From Vicinamibacterales bacterium (GTDB taxonomy: Bacteria > Acidobacteriota > Vicinamibacteria > Vicinamibacterales > UBA2999), in assembly GCA_041659285.1 (NCBI GenBank), contig JBAZYO010000004.1, positions 1 to 64,000 on the forward strand: 64,000 nucleotides of DNA, read 5' to 3'. The position numbers and the translations under genes are program-made. Shown one piece after another: positions 1 to 7,389 of this stretch. Each line of letters starts with the position of its first letter. Position 1 is the stretch's first letter. The notes beneath the pieces are model-generated. The model had not been told where the DNA came from. It saw only the letters and a list, made by a program, of their open reading frames with translations, and did not search any database.

Positions 1-59
1 GCATCCGCCTCCCGCAGAATCGTGACCATCTGCTCTTCGGTAAATCGGGTCTTCTTCAT
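1..59 (-). CDS. IS3-family transposase OrfA, N-terminal fragment
   Basis: The minus strand starts an ATG at 59 and reads MKKTRFTEEQMVTILREADA up to the window edge. This is the characteristic beginning of the helix-turn-helix OrfA of IS3-family transposases, which binds the element ends; the catalytic DDE part is made from OrfB by programmed frameshifting. Only about 20 residues are present because the gene runs off the window, so nothing can be said about its integrity. Confidence 0.75.
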   Translation of the reverse strand, partial: MKKTRFTEEQMVTILREAD

Positions 60-127
60 GGCTCCCTCGTGGTCCGAGGGGCCATTCTCTCAGGCTTCAG
101 GTGGTCCGAAAAAGACCGGGCAGGTCA
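1..127 (-). mobile_element. End of an IS3-family insertion sequence (partial)
   Basis: The minus strand from 127 downwards begins TGACCTGCCCGG, which resembles the terminal inverted repeat of IS3-family (IS407-like) elements, and 68 bases further in it reaches a transposase OrfA start. Only this end is inside the window; the rest lies to the left. The boundary at about 127 is inferred from the terminus-like sequence, and a target duplication cannot be tested without the other end. The insertion lies in the 3' part of the TIR-domain gene and supplies its last codons and stop. Confidence 0.55.
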
Positions 128-802
128 AGGTGGCCCGAGGGTACCAGGTTCCATGTTCAAGTTGGTACTCAAGAGGCCGAAGCACCTCCGGCGGAATATG
201 ATGGCGGTTCTTGGCGACAAACTCGGGAAGGTACTTGTTGCTGCATGACGCAGCAAGCCAAATCTCGCGATTCAGAGTTGAAACCTCGGCGAGGCGCGTC
301 GCCTCCGCTGATGTCAGTTCCGCGGGGTGAGGCAGTAGTTGCTGGAAGAGGGCCTCGGCCCCACGCCAGCTTCGCGCATCCGCGAGCGCGTCGATCATTG
401 TCGCAATTAGCACCCGCGGAAACCGAGCGACCAGTGGACGACGAAAGATCTCTGGGTCGATTGGGTCAGACAGCAAGTGTCCCTGGAAGACGGCGATGAA
501 TCCGTACGGCCTAGTCTGATCTAGACACACGGGAGGATTAACACGTTGGGCCGCGCGACAGCAAACCCAACTTCCCGAGAGGCCCAATCAGAACTCTTGA
601 ATGCTTCGCTCAGCAACGGCACGAAGATCTCCGTAGCTGCGAGTTCGACAAGAATCGTGTCACGCCACTCTTGCGATACGCGAATATCGTCGTGAGCCAT
701 GAAGGCATCGACTCCAAGACCGGTGAGCACCTTCTTGACCTCGGCCGCTTTGTGACGATCGTGCGTTGAGTAGCTGACGAACCCGCGAATACGCATTCCC
801 AT
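90..802 (-). pseudogene. TIR-domain protein, frameshifted and 3'-truncated by an IS
   Basis: The first reading frame (802 to 521) gives a TIR domain: FVSYSTHD at residues 8-15, an SSDWASRE motif whose Glu77 lies where TIR NADases have their catalytic glutamate, then VLILP. It stops at a TAG, while the adjacent frame continues the fold as VCLDQTRPYGFIAVFQG and runs to 90. One base added in the CCC run near 537-540 would restore a single ORF of about 235 codons. The last dozen codons lie in the IS end (below 127), so the natural C terminus is lost. TIR proteins often degrade NAD+ or make signalling nucleotides in anti-phage defence; that role here is inference. The frameshift may be real decay or an assembly error. 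It sits immediately downstream of the attC-like site at 842-901, as a cassette gene would. Confidence 0.7.
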
Positions 803-806
803 CGGC

Positions 807-813
807 GCCTAAC
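807..813 (-). other. Isolated GTTAGGC core-like site ahead of the TIR gene
   Basis: On the minus strand GTTAGGC recurs 29 bases beyond the R' box of the neighbouring attC-like site and five bases before the TIR start codon. It fits the GTTRRRY recombination core. Between the two boxes lies an 8-codon ORF (MKIKTEDG, 836-810) whose TAG stop is inside this second core. It may be a remnant core from a lost cassette or chance; there is no second arm to make a full attC. Confidence 0.3.
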
Positions 814-841
814 CGTCTTCGGTTTTGATCTTCATGCTGAG

Positions 842-901
842 GCCTAACGGACAGCGCTCACCCGCGGCCGCTTCGTTTCACGGGTGCAGCGCTTGTTAGG
901 C
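842..901 (-). other. attC recombination site (integron cassette), 60 bp
   Basis: Read on the minus strand the site is GCCTAAC (R''), GCGCTGCACCCG (L''), a variable centre, CGGGTGAGCGC (L') and GTTAGGC (R'). R'' and R' match RYYYAAC and GTTRRRY exactly. The arms pair perfectly except for one extra G in the L'' arm, the extrahelical base used by IntI to choose the strand. Its position fixes cassette polarity as right to left, agreeing with all neighbouring genes. The stop codon of the glycosyltransferase gene (858-860) lies inside the site, as is usual for cassettes. Confidence 0.85.
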
Positions 902-1574
902 CGACGCGCTGCCCCAGCCGACGAGCGCCCAGTCGGCTCAGATCAAGCATCATGTGTGACGAGTCACGCCATAGCGAAATGGTACTGGAACGGTTACTCC
1001 AGCTGACGGGGACATGTACGATGCGCAGACCGAGTTCATAAGCACGAGCGACGATCTCGACTTCGTATGCGAGACCAGCGACCATAAGGCTAGCAAAGAG
1101 CTGTCGTGCCGCCGTTGCACGATAGGCTTTCACACCACATTGAGGATCAGCTTCTGGGGGTATACCGACAACACTCGAGGCCAATCGACGGAAAGCGGCG
1201 CTTGCATACCGGCGTGACAACGGAACGGCTGATGATTCAACCTGGGGTCCCTGTCTGCTACCAGCGGCTACGTCGTGGTCGACTAGTGAGTCAACCAGCC
1301 GGTCTAAGTCGGCCCACGATACAGGCAGATCCGCATCGCAGACCAGAATGGCCGAACCACGGCTAGCCAACACACCCGCTTGGACACATCGGCCCTTTAG
1401 AGCTGGCACGATGTGCACTACCCTCGCTGGTTCAAGCGATTGCCTCGGGAGCAGCTCGCCGCTCGCGATAACTTCTACCGGCAAGTTCCTCCCAGCAGCC
1501 CACGAGTAGAGGGCCGAAATAGCGCTCGCGGCTCGCTGGTCGCGCCAGACGGGTATAACGACGGACAGTGTCAT
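858..1574 (-). CDS. GT2-family glycosyltransferase (dolichyl-phosphate-sugar synthase-like)
   Basis: A 238-residue protein opening MTLSVVIPVWRD, the GT-A nucleotide-binding beta strand of family 2 transferases. The metal-binding DxD is CDADLP near residue 100, and a QCGVKAYR motif near 148 is typical of the dolichyl/polyprenyl-phosphate glucosyl- or mannosyltransferase branch. There is no membrane segment in this protein; it would act on the cytoplasmic face, passing a sugar from a nucleotide donor to a lipid phosphate. Its ATG overlaps the stop of the upstream four-helix membrane protein (ATGA), so the two are probably translated together and may form an enzyme plus membrane partner pair. 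Its stop lies in the attC at 842-901. Donor and acceptor cannot be told from sequence. Confidence 0.8.
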   Translation of the reverse strand: MTLSVVIPVWRDQRAASAISALYSWAAGRNLPVEVIASGELLPRQSLEPARVVHIVPALKGRCVQAGVLASRGSAILVCDADLPVSWADLDRLVDSLVDHDVAAGSRQGPQVESSAVPLSRRYASAAFRRLASSVVGIPPEADPQCGVKAYRATAARQLFASLMVAGLAYEVEIVARAYELGLRIVHVPVSWSNRSSTISLWRDSSHMMLDLSRLGARRLGQRVGLTSAAPVKRSGRG

Positions 1575-2287
1575 GGTCCAGTAGATCCGACGTCCGCCGC
1601 CAGCGCTCTCAGGGAGTCGCCCCCGTCCCCGAAGTTTCCGGCCTCTGCTTGCCGGAGCTTACGGTGCAACACAATCATCATGCCCACATCAACGGCGATG
1701 ACCAGCAGAAGCGCGCCAAACAACAGATAGTCCACGCCGAGATATGCCACATATTTCACACTCGTCCCATCGGCGGGTCGGAGCCATCCCATCCAGACCC
1801 CAACTAAGAGCAGGGCGCCAGAGAACGTCACGCCAATCGGCCCCTGCAGGAAGAGAAGCGCCGAGATGTGCAGGAGTGTCGCGCGGTGTTTCGCGATCCA
1901 TGACTCCCACTGCATCGGAGGCGCGCTCGACTCGGCCCTCAGACGAAAGTAGGGCTCGATATATTCGCGTATGTAGGTTCCAACTCGTATGTACTTCCAC
2001 AACTCCGAGGCGTAAACAGTCGTCATCGCCAGTGACTGAATACTCAGCAGCAACGCGACAGCCGGGACTACTAGAGGTGGCATGGGCCCGTTGGCAGCGA
2101 CGGCGGCCGCACCAGCGAGCGTAAGACCGAATCCCGTCACTCCGGCCCAGACCGCATTCGACAGCAACTGTGCGCTGCGGTCACTTTCCGCTCGCAGGGC
2201 CTCGTACTCGGCCAAACGTGCGTGATCCACTGATTCCGTGATCTTGTTGGCCATCGCAGTGTCTAACTCCATGTCCGGTGTCGGCAT
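1571..2287 (-). CDS. Four-helix integral membrane protein, unknown family
   Basis: A 238-residue protein not matched to a known family. A charged N-terminal helix (about residues 12-40) is followed by hydrophobic spans near 47-68, 73-95, 142-168 and 181-208, with a soluble loop of about 45 residues between spans 2 and 3. It precedes and overlaps the GT2 glycosyltransferase gene, so it may anchor that enzyme or move its lipid product; this rests only on context. The first ATG (2287) is inside the R' core of the attC site at 2284-2356; ATG codons at 2272 and 2254 are alternative starts, the last with a GGAG sequence upstream. The pair makes one cassette with two genes. Confidence 0.65.
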   Translation of the reverse strand: MPTPDMELDTAMANKITESVDHARLAEYEALRAESDRSAQLLSNAVWAGVTGFGLTLAGAAAVAANGPMPPLVVPAVALLLSIQSLAMTTVYASELWKYIRVGTYIREYIEPYFRLRAESSAPPMQWESWIAKHRATLLHISALLFLQGPIGVTFSGALLLVGVWMGWLRPADGTSVKYVAYLGVDYLLFGALLLVIAVDVGMMIVLHRKLRQAEAGNFGDGGDSLRALAADVGSTGP

Positions 2288-2356
2288 AACGTTTTGCGCT
2301 CACCCGCCGGCGCTCACCGATAACGCGCGCCGGTCGGGTGCAGCGCGGCATTGGGC
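2284..2356 (-). other. attC-like recombination site, 73 bp, degenerate core boxes
   Basis: On the minus strand: GCCCAAT (R''), GCGCTGCACCCG (L''), a GC-rich centre that also folds, CGGGTGAGCGC (L') and GTTATGC (R'). The L'' and L' arms are identical to those of the site at 842-901, including the extrahelical G, while the R boxes each deviate from consensus by one base. The upstream TIR-like gene stops five bases before R'', and the next gene starts inside R'. The spacing and shared arms make it a credible attC despite weaker cores. Confidence 0.75.
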
Positions 2357-2360
2357 AGCT

Positions 2361-3506
2361 CTATCGAAATTGGCTGAACGTCTTCAGCAGTTTCATCGTC
2401 GAGTCGTAGTCCAGGCGGTCGCCCTCGTAGTCGCACCTGTAGAGACCTTGCAGGTTAGACGGCAGGGCAACGCCCTTCTCGACGAGCAGGATCACCTTGC
2501 GACCGTACAGAGCCATCGCGGCACCAACCTCGATGAGGACATTGTCGTTGATCTTTGTGTGTTCGTTACCGTCACGGTCGAGGTACTTGCCCTCAGCACC
2601 AACATGGAGGACACCGGCTCCGCATGAGCGCATGTCCTCGAAGACCTTTTCGGGCACCGGTATGGCCGTCGCTTCTCGCTCCACGGACACAACGGGCTCA
2701 AAGTTGCCAAAGGCCAGTAGTTCCTTAATTTGAATGGCGATTGCCTTTTGCTTGCCATGGGAGATGAACACACGGTTGGCCTTGGCATCGAAAGCCGGGG
2801 ACACTAGGGCCGGGGCCACAAGCACGGGCGGCGCAGGATTGCCCTCTGATGCCACCACGAAGCCGTTGGCGCCTTGGTCTACCGCCGCGTCATCCACATC
2901 CGGGTCAGGCAGCGCTGGGGTAGCCGTAGGCGCAGGCACACCAGGGGAGTCGAGGTTAATAAATGGACCAGTCGGCGTTTCGCGAATGATGCCGGCATAT
3001 CGGCCATTCGTTTTGACAATATCGAGAGCCGCCTCAACCCGCTCCGGAGGCACTCCCAATGACTTTAGGACGTTCCCGGCAATCACGTCAGTCGGGAACT
3101 TGGCCCGGCGGTAGCGCTCGAAAAACTCCCGTGCAATCCGCGGCTTCAGAATGGCCTGACGTCTTGCGGCGAGGTCCTCGCCTTCCTCTTCTGGCGCGAC
3201 GAGCCGACGCCCGAGCGCGGACAGGCCAATCGAGCCTGCATTAACACCGCCTTCGGTCAAGCCATAGGCAATCGAGCTACCGGTCAAGGTTCTCCACGCA
3301 CTGCTCGTGGGACTAATCCCGATCGCCAGTGCTACATCGGGCGGCGATCCGCTCTTTCCCGCGAAGTTGTCGACAAGGGCCGACGCAATCTTCTGGGCCT
3401 GCTGGAGGCTGTTCTGTGGAAAGTCAGCCTGTTTGAAGTAGACACCTTTCTCTTCGGCCTTCTTGTCGGCCTTGCGCTCACGCTGCTTGGTGTCTTTCTT
3501 CGCCAT
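2361..3506 (-). CDS. TIR-like nucleotide-binding protein (PF10137/CAP12-type C-terminal domain)
   Basis: 381 residues. A lysine-rich start is followed by a helical, winged-helix-like domain (about 30-170), a Pro/Ala/Asp linker (about 180-235) and a C-terminal domain opening RVFISHGKQKAIAIQIKELL and containing LIEVGAAMALYGRKVILLVE, the pattern of the TIR-like nucleotide-binding domain found in CBASS, Pycsar and other defence effectors. The glutamate in LIEVG falls where related domains have the catalytic residue. Such proteins sense or cleave nucleotides such as NAD+; the substrate here is unknown. The start has a clear GAGGTG ribosome site seven bases upstream. It is the sole gene of its cassette, bounded by a GTTGGGC core-like box (3528-3522) and the attC at 2284-2356. 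No partner cyclase is present. Confidence 0.75.
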   Translation of the reverse strand: MAKKDTKQRERKADKKAEEKGVYFKQADFPQNSLQQAQKIASALVDNFAGKSGSPPDVALAIGISPTSSAWRTLTGSSIAYGLTEGGVNAGSIGLSALGRRLVAPEEEGEDLAARRQAILKPRIAREFFERYRRAKFPTDVIAGNVLKSLGVPPERVEAALDIVKTNGRYAGIIRETPTGPFINLDSPGVPAPTATPALPDPDVDDAAVDQGANGFVVASEGNPAPPVLVAPALVSPAFDAKANRVFISHGKQKAIAIQIKELLAFGNFEPVVSVEREATAIPVPEKVFEDMRSCGAGVLHVGAEGKYLDRDGNEHTKINDNVLIEVGAAMALYGRKVILLVEKGVALPSNLQGLYRCDYEGDRLDYDSTMKLLKTFSQFR

Positions 3507-4007
3507 AAATCACCTCAGTCTGCCCAACTTCAAATGGGTGTCTCGCGCCAATTACTGGTCAGACGCCGGTTGCGCCGACGCCTGCACTTGGGAATACGCC
3601 CCGCTCGCGCGGATTATTGCCGTCATTCGAGCCGGCCACAAGTCATTCTGCCAAAACGATTCGCCTCACTTGAACGACACCTGAACCGGGAATTGGCGCC
3701 GGCGCCACAACCCCGGGGAATCGGGGATGCGACGGCTCCTGTCTCAGCCAGTACGCCCGAACTGCGCGCGCAACTGCGAAAGTCAAGAGGCGCCGCTTCA
3801 GGCCGACCGCCAGGCGGGACTCGCGGCGTGCCGGACGGGAAGGTGTCAGATTCTTCGTGGTGCGATCGCGGTCGACGCAGCAGATTCTGCGTGGTCAACA
3901 CCCTGCATCGTCGAGTTCAGGCCCAAACCCGAGCGGCACATAGTTACAGCTCTCACTGGCATGTCCAATGACGATGGTAGGATTCCAGAATGGAGGGGAG
4001 GGACGCG
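3507..4007. other. Gene-free 500 bp at the cassette/chromosome boundary
   Basis: No convincing coding frame. At 3522-3528 the minus strand has GTTGGGC, a perfect GTTRRRY core just upstream of the TIR-like gene, but no pairing L arms of an attC are evident beside it, so it may be the R box of a decayed attC or attI. Nothing resembling an integron integrase gene is visible on the plus strand, where one would lie. The right end (3992-4001) is a purine-rich ribosome site for the Uma2 gene. Confidence 0.5.
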
Positions 4008-4586
4008 ATGTCAGACGCGGTTCGGTCGACAGCCAAGCTCACCTACGACGATCTGGTCGCGATGTTTCCGGAGGACGACGGAGTCCACCGGGAGCTTATC
4101 GACGGGGAGATCGTCGTGACGCCCTCGCCGGCCAACCGGCATCAGACACTCTCGTTGCGACTGACGCTGGCGCTCGGGAACCATCTGGAGGCGCACACTG
4201 AACAAGGCACCTTGTTCGTCGCGCGATTCGATGTCGTGATGACGCCCTACGATGTCGTGGAACCCGACCTGCTCGTCGTGCTTGGCGACCAGCAGGACAT
4301 CCTCACGGACAAGAACGTTCAAGGCGCGCCGGGGCTGGTCATCGAGATCCTCTCGCCCGGCACGCGCCAGCGTGACCTGACGCACAAGCGGCGGCTCTTC
4401 GATCGCGAAGGCGTTCGTGAATATTGGATCGTGGATCCCGACCGCAACAACGTGGCGGCCTGTCGGCGGGCCAACGATGGATCGTTTCCGTTGGCGACCA
4501 CCCTCGAGGCCAGAAACGGCGAGACGCTGACGACGCCGCTGCTGCCGGGTTGGGAGCTGCCGCTCGAACGGCTCTTCCGGCCGTAG
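4008..4586 (+). CDS. Uma2-family putative endonuclease (DUF820)
   Basis: 192 residues from the ATG at 4008, preferred over one at 3990 because GGAGGGGAGG lies at the right distance before it. The protein has the DUF820/Uma2 PD-(D/E)XK-like fold: LTYDDLVAMFPEDDGVHRELIDGEIV at the start, EPDLLVV (acidic residue), then LVIEILSPGTRQRDLTHKRRLFDREGVREYWIVDPD, in which the Glu and Lys are the expected nuclease residues. The family is very abundant in cyanobacteria and some acidobacteria but its biological role is not established. It stands alone, 16 bases from the convergent end of topA, with no partner. Confidence 0.85.
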   Translation: MSDAVRSTAKLTYDDLVAMFPEDDGVHRELIDGEIVVTPSPANRHQTLSLRLTLALGNHLEAHTEQGTLFVARFDVVMTPYDVVEPDLLVVLGDQQDILTDKNVQGAPGLVIEILSPGTRQRDLTHKRRLFDREGVREYWIVDPDRNNVAACRRANDGSFPLATTLEARNGETLTTPLLPGWELPLERLFRP

Positions 4587-4602
4587 TCCGCGACGCCTCG
4601 GC

Positions 4603-7317
4603 CTACGCCGGCTTCTTCGCCTTCTTCGCTGCAGTCTTCTTTTTCGCCGGCGCCTTCGCCGCCTTGCGACCACGCGCGGGCTTCTTCTTCTTCCCCATGC
4701 CCTCGCGCGCCGCCAGCAACTCCACCGCCGACGCCATCGTCACCGCTTCGACCTGCGTACCCTTCGGCACGGAGGCATTGGTGGTGCCGTCGCTCACATA
4801 CGGCCCATAGCGACCATCGAGGATGCGCACGTTCTCGCCGCTGGCCGGGTGCTTGCCGAGCGCCTTCAGTTCCTTGGGCTCGGACCGCTGGCGGCGGCCC
4901 GACTTCTTCGGCTGCGCGAGCAACTCCTTCGCGCGCTCCAGCGTGATCGAATAGACGTCGTCGGTATCTTCGAGCGACCGGAACTCAGTGCCCTGCTTCA
5001 CGTACGGACCGAACCGGCCGACGTTCGAGAGGATCGCCTCGCCGTCTTCGCCGAGGCCCAGCTCGCGCGGTAGCGACAACAGCTTCAGCGACACATCGAG
5101 CGTGATCGTCTCTTCGGTGTGATCGCGGCCAAGCGAGGCGCGCCGCGGCTTGACGTCGCGGTCTTCCGGCGTCTCGCCGAGCTGCACGTAGGCGCCGAAG
5201 CGGCCGTGCATGATGTAGACGTGCAGGCCGCTCACGGGATCGACGCCGAGCGACTTGGGCCCCTGCGCCTTGGCCTTGAGCAGCGCGATGGCCTTCTCGA
5301 GCGTCAGATCGGCCGGCGCCAGATCTTCCGGCAACGACGCGCGCGGGCCGCCGTCGGCCTGCGATCCGAGCTGCAGGAAGGGGCCGTAGCGCCCGATGCG
5401 GACGCGCACCGGCAGGTCGCTTTCGGGATCCTTGCCGAGCTCGATGATCGGGTATTCGATCGCCTGGCCCTTGTCTTCAACCAGGTGCTCGAGACCGGGA
5501 TGCTTGCCGTCGCCGCGGTAGAACTCGGCGAGGAAGACCAGCCAGTCTTTTTCGCCGTTGGAGATCTTGTCGAGGATCTCTTCCATTTCGGCGGTGAACG
5601 CGAGGTCGACGTAGTCGCCGAAGTGGTTGCGGAGCAGGCGGGTGACGGCGAACGCGGTGAAGCTGGGCACCAGCGCCTTGCCCTGGTGCGAGATGTAGCC
5701 GCGGCGCTGGATGGTGGCCACCGTCGGCGCGTAGGTCGAGGGACGGCCAATGCCTTCTTCTTCGAGCTTCTTGACCAGCGACGCCTCGGTGTAGCGCGCC
5801 GGCGGCGAGGTCTGGTGGCCCTTGGCGTCGAGGCCGAGGAGGATCAGATCCTGATCCATCTTGTCGGGCGACCACACCTGATCGCCGACCGAGAGCTTCG
5901 GCAGTACGGTGTCCTGTTCGAGCAGCTCGGCCGACGGATCGTCGGAGCCCTCGACGTAGGCGCGGAGGTAACCCGCGAACTCAATGGCCTTGCCGCTCGC
6001 GTTGAACGTAGCCGGCGTGCCGTCGCTCGCCTCGCCGGTGATCTCGACCGAGGTGCGCAGCAGCTTGGCGTCGGCCATCTGCGACGCGACCGCGCGCTTC
6101 CAGATCAAGTCATAGATGCGCATCTCGTCGCTCTCGAGAATGCGCTCGAGCGACGCCGGCGTGCGGCGGAAGTCGGTGGGACGGATCGCTTCGTGGGCTT
6201 CCTGCGCGTTGCGCACCTTGGTCTGGTACTGCCGCGGGCCCTTGTGATAGTCGGCGCCGTACAGTTCCACCACCGCGTGCTGCGCTTCGACCAGCGCCTT
6301 GTTGCTGAGCGTGGTCGAGTCGGTCCGGTGATACGAAATCAAGCCTTCAAGATCGCCGCCGCCGAGATCCATGCCCTGGAACAGCCGCTGCGCGATCTGC
6401 ATGGTGCGCTCGGACGAGAACCCGAGCTTGCGGTTGGCTTCCTGCTGCAGCGTCGAGGTGGTGAACGGCGGCGACGGCCGCTGCGTGTAGGGCTTCTCTT
6501 CGACGCTGGTCACCGACCACGGCAGCCGGCGCATCAGCGTTTCGCGCAGGCCCTGGGCGTCGGTCTCGTTCAGCAGCTTGACGGTGCTCGACTCGAGCAC
6601 GCCCTTGCTGTCGAAGTCCTTGCCGGTGGCGACGCGCTGGCCGCCGACTTTGGCCAGCGTGGCGGGGAACGCGATCGATCCGCCGCGCAGCCGGGCCTCG
6701 AGATCCCAGTAGCTCGCGGTGCGGAACGCGATGCGTTCCTCTTCGCGCTCGACGATGACGCGGACGGCGACCGACTGCACGCGCCCCGCGCTGAGGCCGG
6801 TCTGCACCTTCTTCCACAGCACCGGCGACAGCGTGTAGCCGTAGAGGCGGTCGAGAATGCGGCGGCTCTCTTGCGCGCGCACCAGGTTCTCGTCCACGTC
6901 GTGCCGTTCGGCGAGCGCCGCATTCACCGCTTCTTCCGTGATCTCGTGGAAGACGATGCGGCGGACCGGCACCTTGGGCTTGAGCAGCTCCTTCAAGTGC
7001 CAGCTGATCGACTCCCCTTCGCGGTCAGGGTCGGTCGCGAGAATCAGTTCCGAGGCGTCCTTCATCGCGGCCTTGAGCGCCGTGACGTTCTTCCGCTTGT
7101 CGGGGGGCACCACGTAGTAGGGCGTGAAGTTACCGTCGGTATCCACACCAAGCCGGCCCCACGACTTGCCCTTGATCTCCGCGGGCACCTCGGCGGCCGA
7201 CTCCGGCAGATCCCGAATGTGGCCGTAGCTGGCCTCCACCCGGTATTTCTTTCCGAGGAAACGAGCAAGGGTCCGGGCTTTGGCCGGGGATTCAACAATA
7301 ACTAGCGGTATCGGCAT
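4603..7317 (-). CDS. topA: DNA topoisomerase I
   Basis: A type IA topoisomerase of 904 residues that relaxes negative supercoils by cutting one strand. The N-terminal Toprim domain shows LVIVESPAKARTLARFLG and the metal-binding TDPDREGE; the active-site tyrosine is in SYHRTDST (about residue 329). Instead of Cys4 zinc ribbons, the C terminus carries four repeats of the GRYGPFLQLG, GRFGAYVQLG, GRFGPYVKQG, GRYGPYVSDG type, and ends in an Ala/Lys-rich tail (about 875-904), likely a non-specific DNA contact. It follows dprA on the same strand with a 72-base gap, a common gene pair. Start ATG at 7317 gives the normal MPIPLVIVESPAK start. Confidence 0.97.
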   Translation of the reverse strand: MPIPLVIVESPAKARTLARFLGKKYRVEASYGHIRDLPESAAEVPAEIKGKSWGRLGVDTDGNFTPYYVVPPDKRKNVTALKAAMKDASELILATDPDREGESISWHLKELLKPKVPVRRIVFHEITEEAVNAALAERHDVDENLVRAQESRRILDRLYGYTLSPVLWKKVQTGLSAGRVQSVAVRVIVEREEERIAFRTASYWDLEARLRGGSIAFPATLAKVGGQRVATGKDFDSKGVLESSTVKLLNETDAQGLRETLMRRLPWSVTSVEEKPYTQRPSPPFTTSTLQQEANRKLGFSSERTMQIAQRLFQGMDLGGGDLEGLISYHRTDSTTLSNKALVEAQHAVVELYGADYHKGPRQYQTKVRNAQEAHEAIRPTDFRRTPASLERILESDEMRIYDLIWKRAVASQMADAKLLRTSVEITGEASDGTPATFNASGKAIEFAGYLRAYVEGSDDPSAELLEQDTVLPKLSVGDQVWSPDKMDQDLILLGLDAKGHQTSPPARYTEASLVKKLEEEGIGRPSTYAPTVATIQRRGYISHQGKALVPSFTAFAVTRLLRNHFGDYVDLAFTAEMEEILDKISNGEKDWLVFLAEFYRGDGKHPGLEHLVEDKGQAIEYPIIELGKDPESDLPVRVRIGRYGPFLQLGSQADGGPRASLPEDLAPADLTLEKAIALLKAKAQGPKSLGVDPVSGLHVYIMHGRFGAYVQLGETPEDRDVKPRRASLGRDHTEETITLDVSLKLLSLPRELGLGEDGEAILSNVGRFGPYVKQGTEFRSLEDTDDVYSITLERAKELLAQPKKSGRRQRSEPKELKALGKHPASGENVRILDGRYGPYVSDGTTNASVPKGTQVEAVTMASAVELLAAREGMGKKKKPARGRKAAKAPAKKKTAAKKAKKPA

Positions 7318-7389
7318 CGACTTTTCGGATTCAGGAAAGGCCTAACGTTAGCACGGCCGAATTTTCGGGAGAATTCTGTGTCATCTGCG

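Noticed and set aside
3534..3971. Plus-strand ORF of 145 codons before the Uma2 gene
   Set aside because: Low-complexity Arg/Ser composition, no start signal, and no similarity to IntI or another family by eye.
5119..7305. Plus-strand frame of 728 codons over topA
   Set aside because: It mirrors the third codon positions of topA; the protein is rich in Arg/Ala/Leu without domains, while the minus strand has every topoisomerase motif.
7321..7389. GCCTAACGTTAG-like sequence between dprA and topA as an attC remnant
   Set aside because: Core-like words are adjacent without any L arms or spacing; chance resemblance in a short leader.
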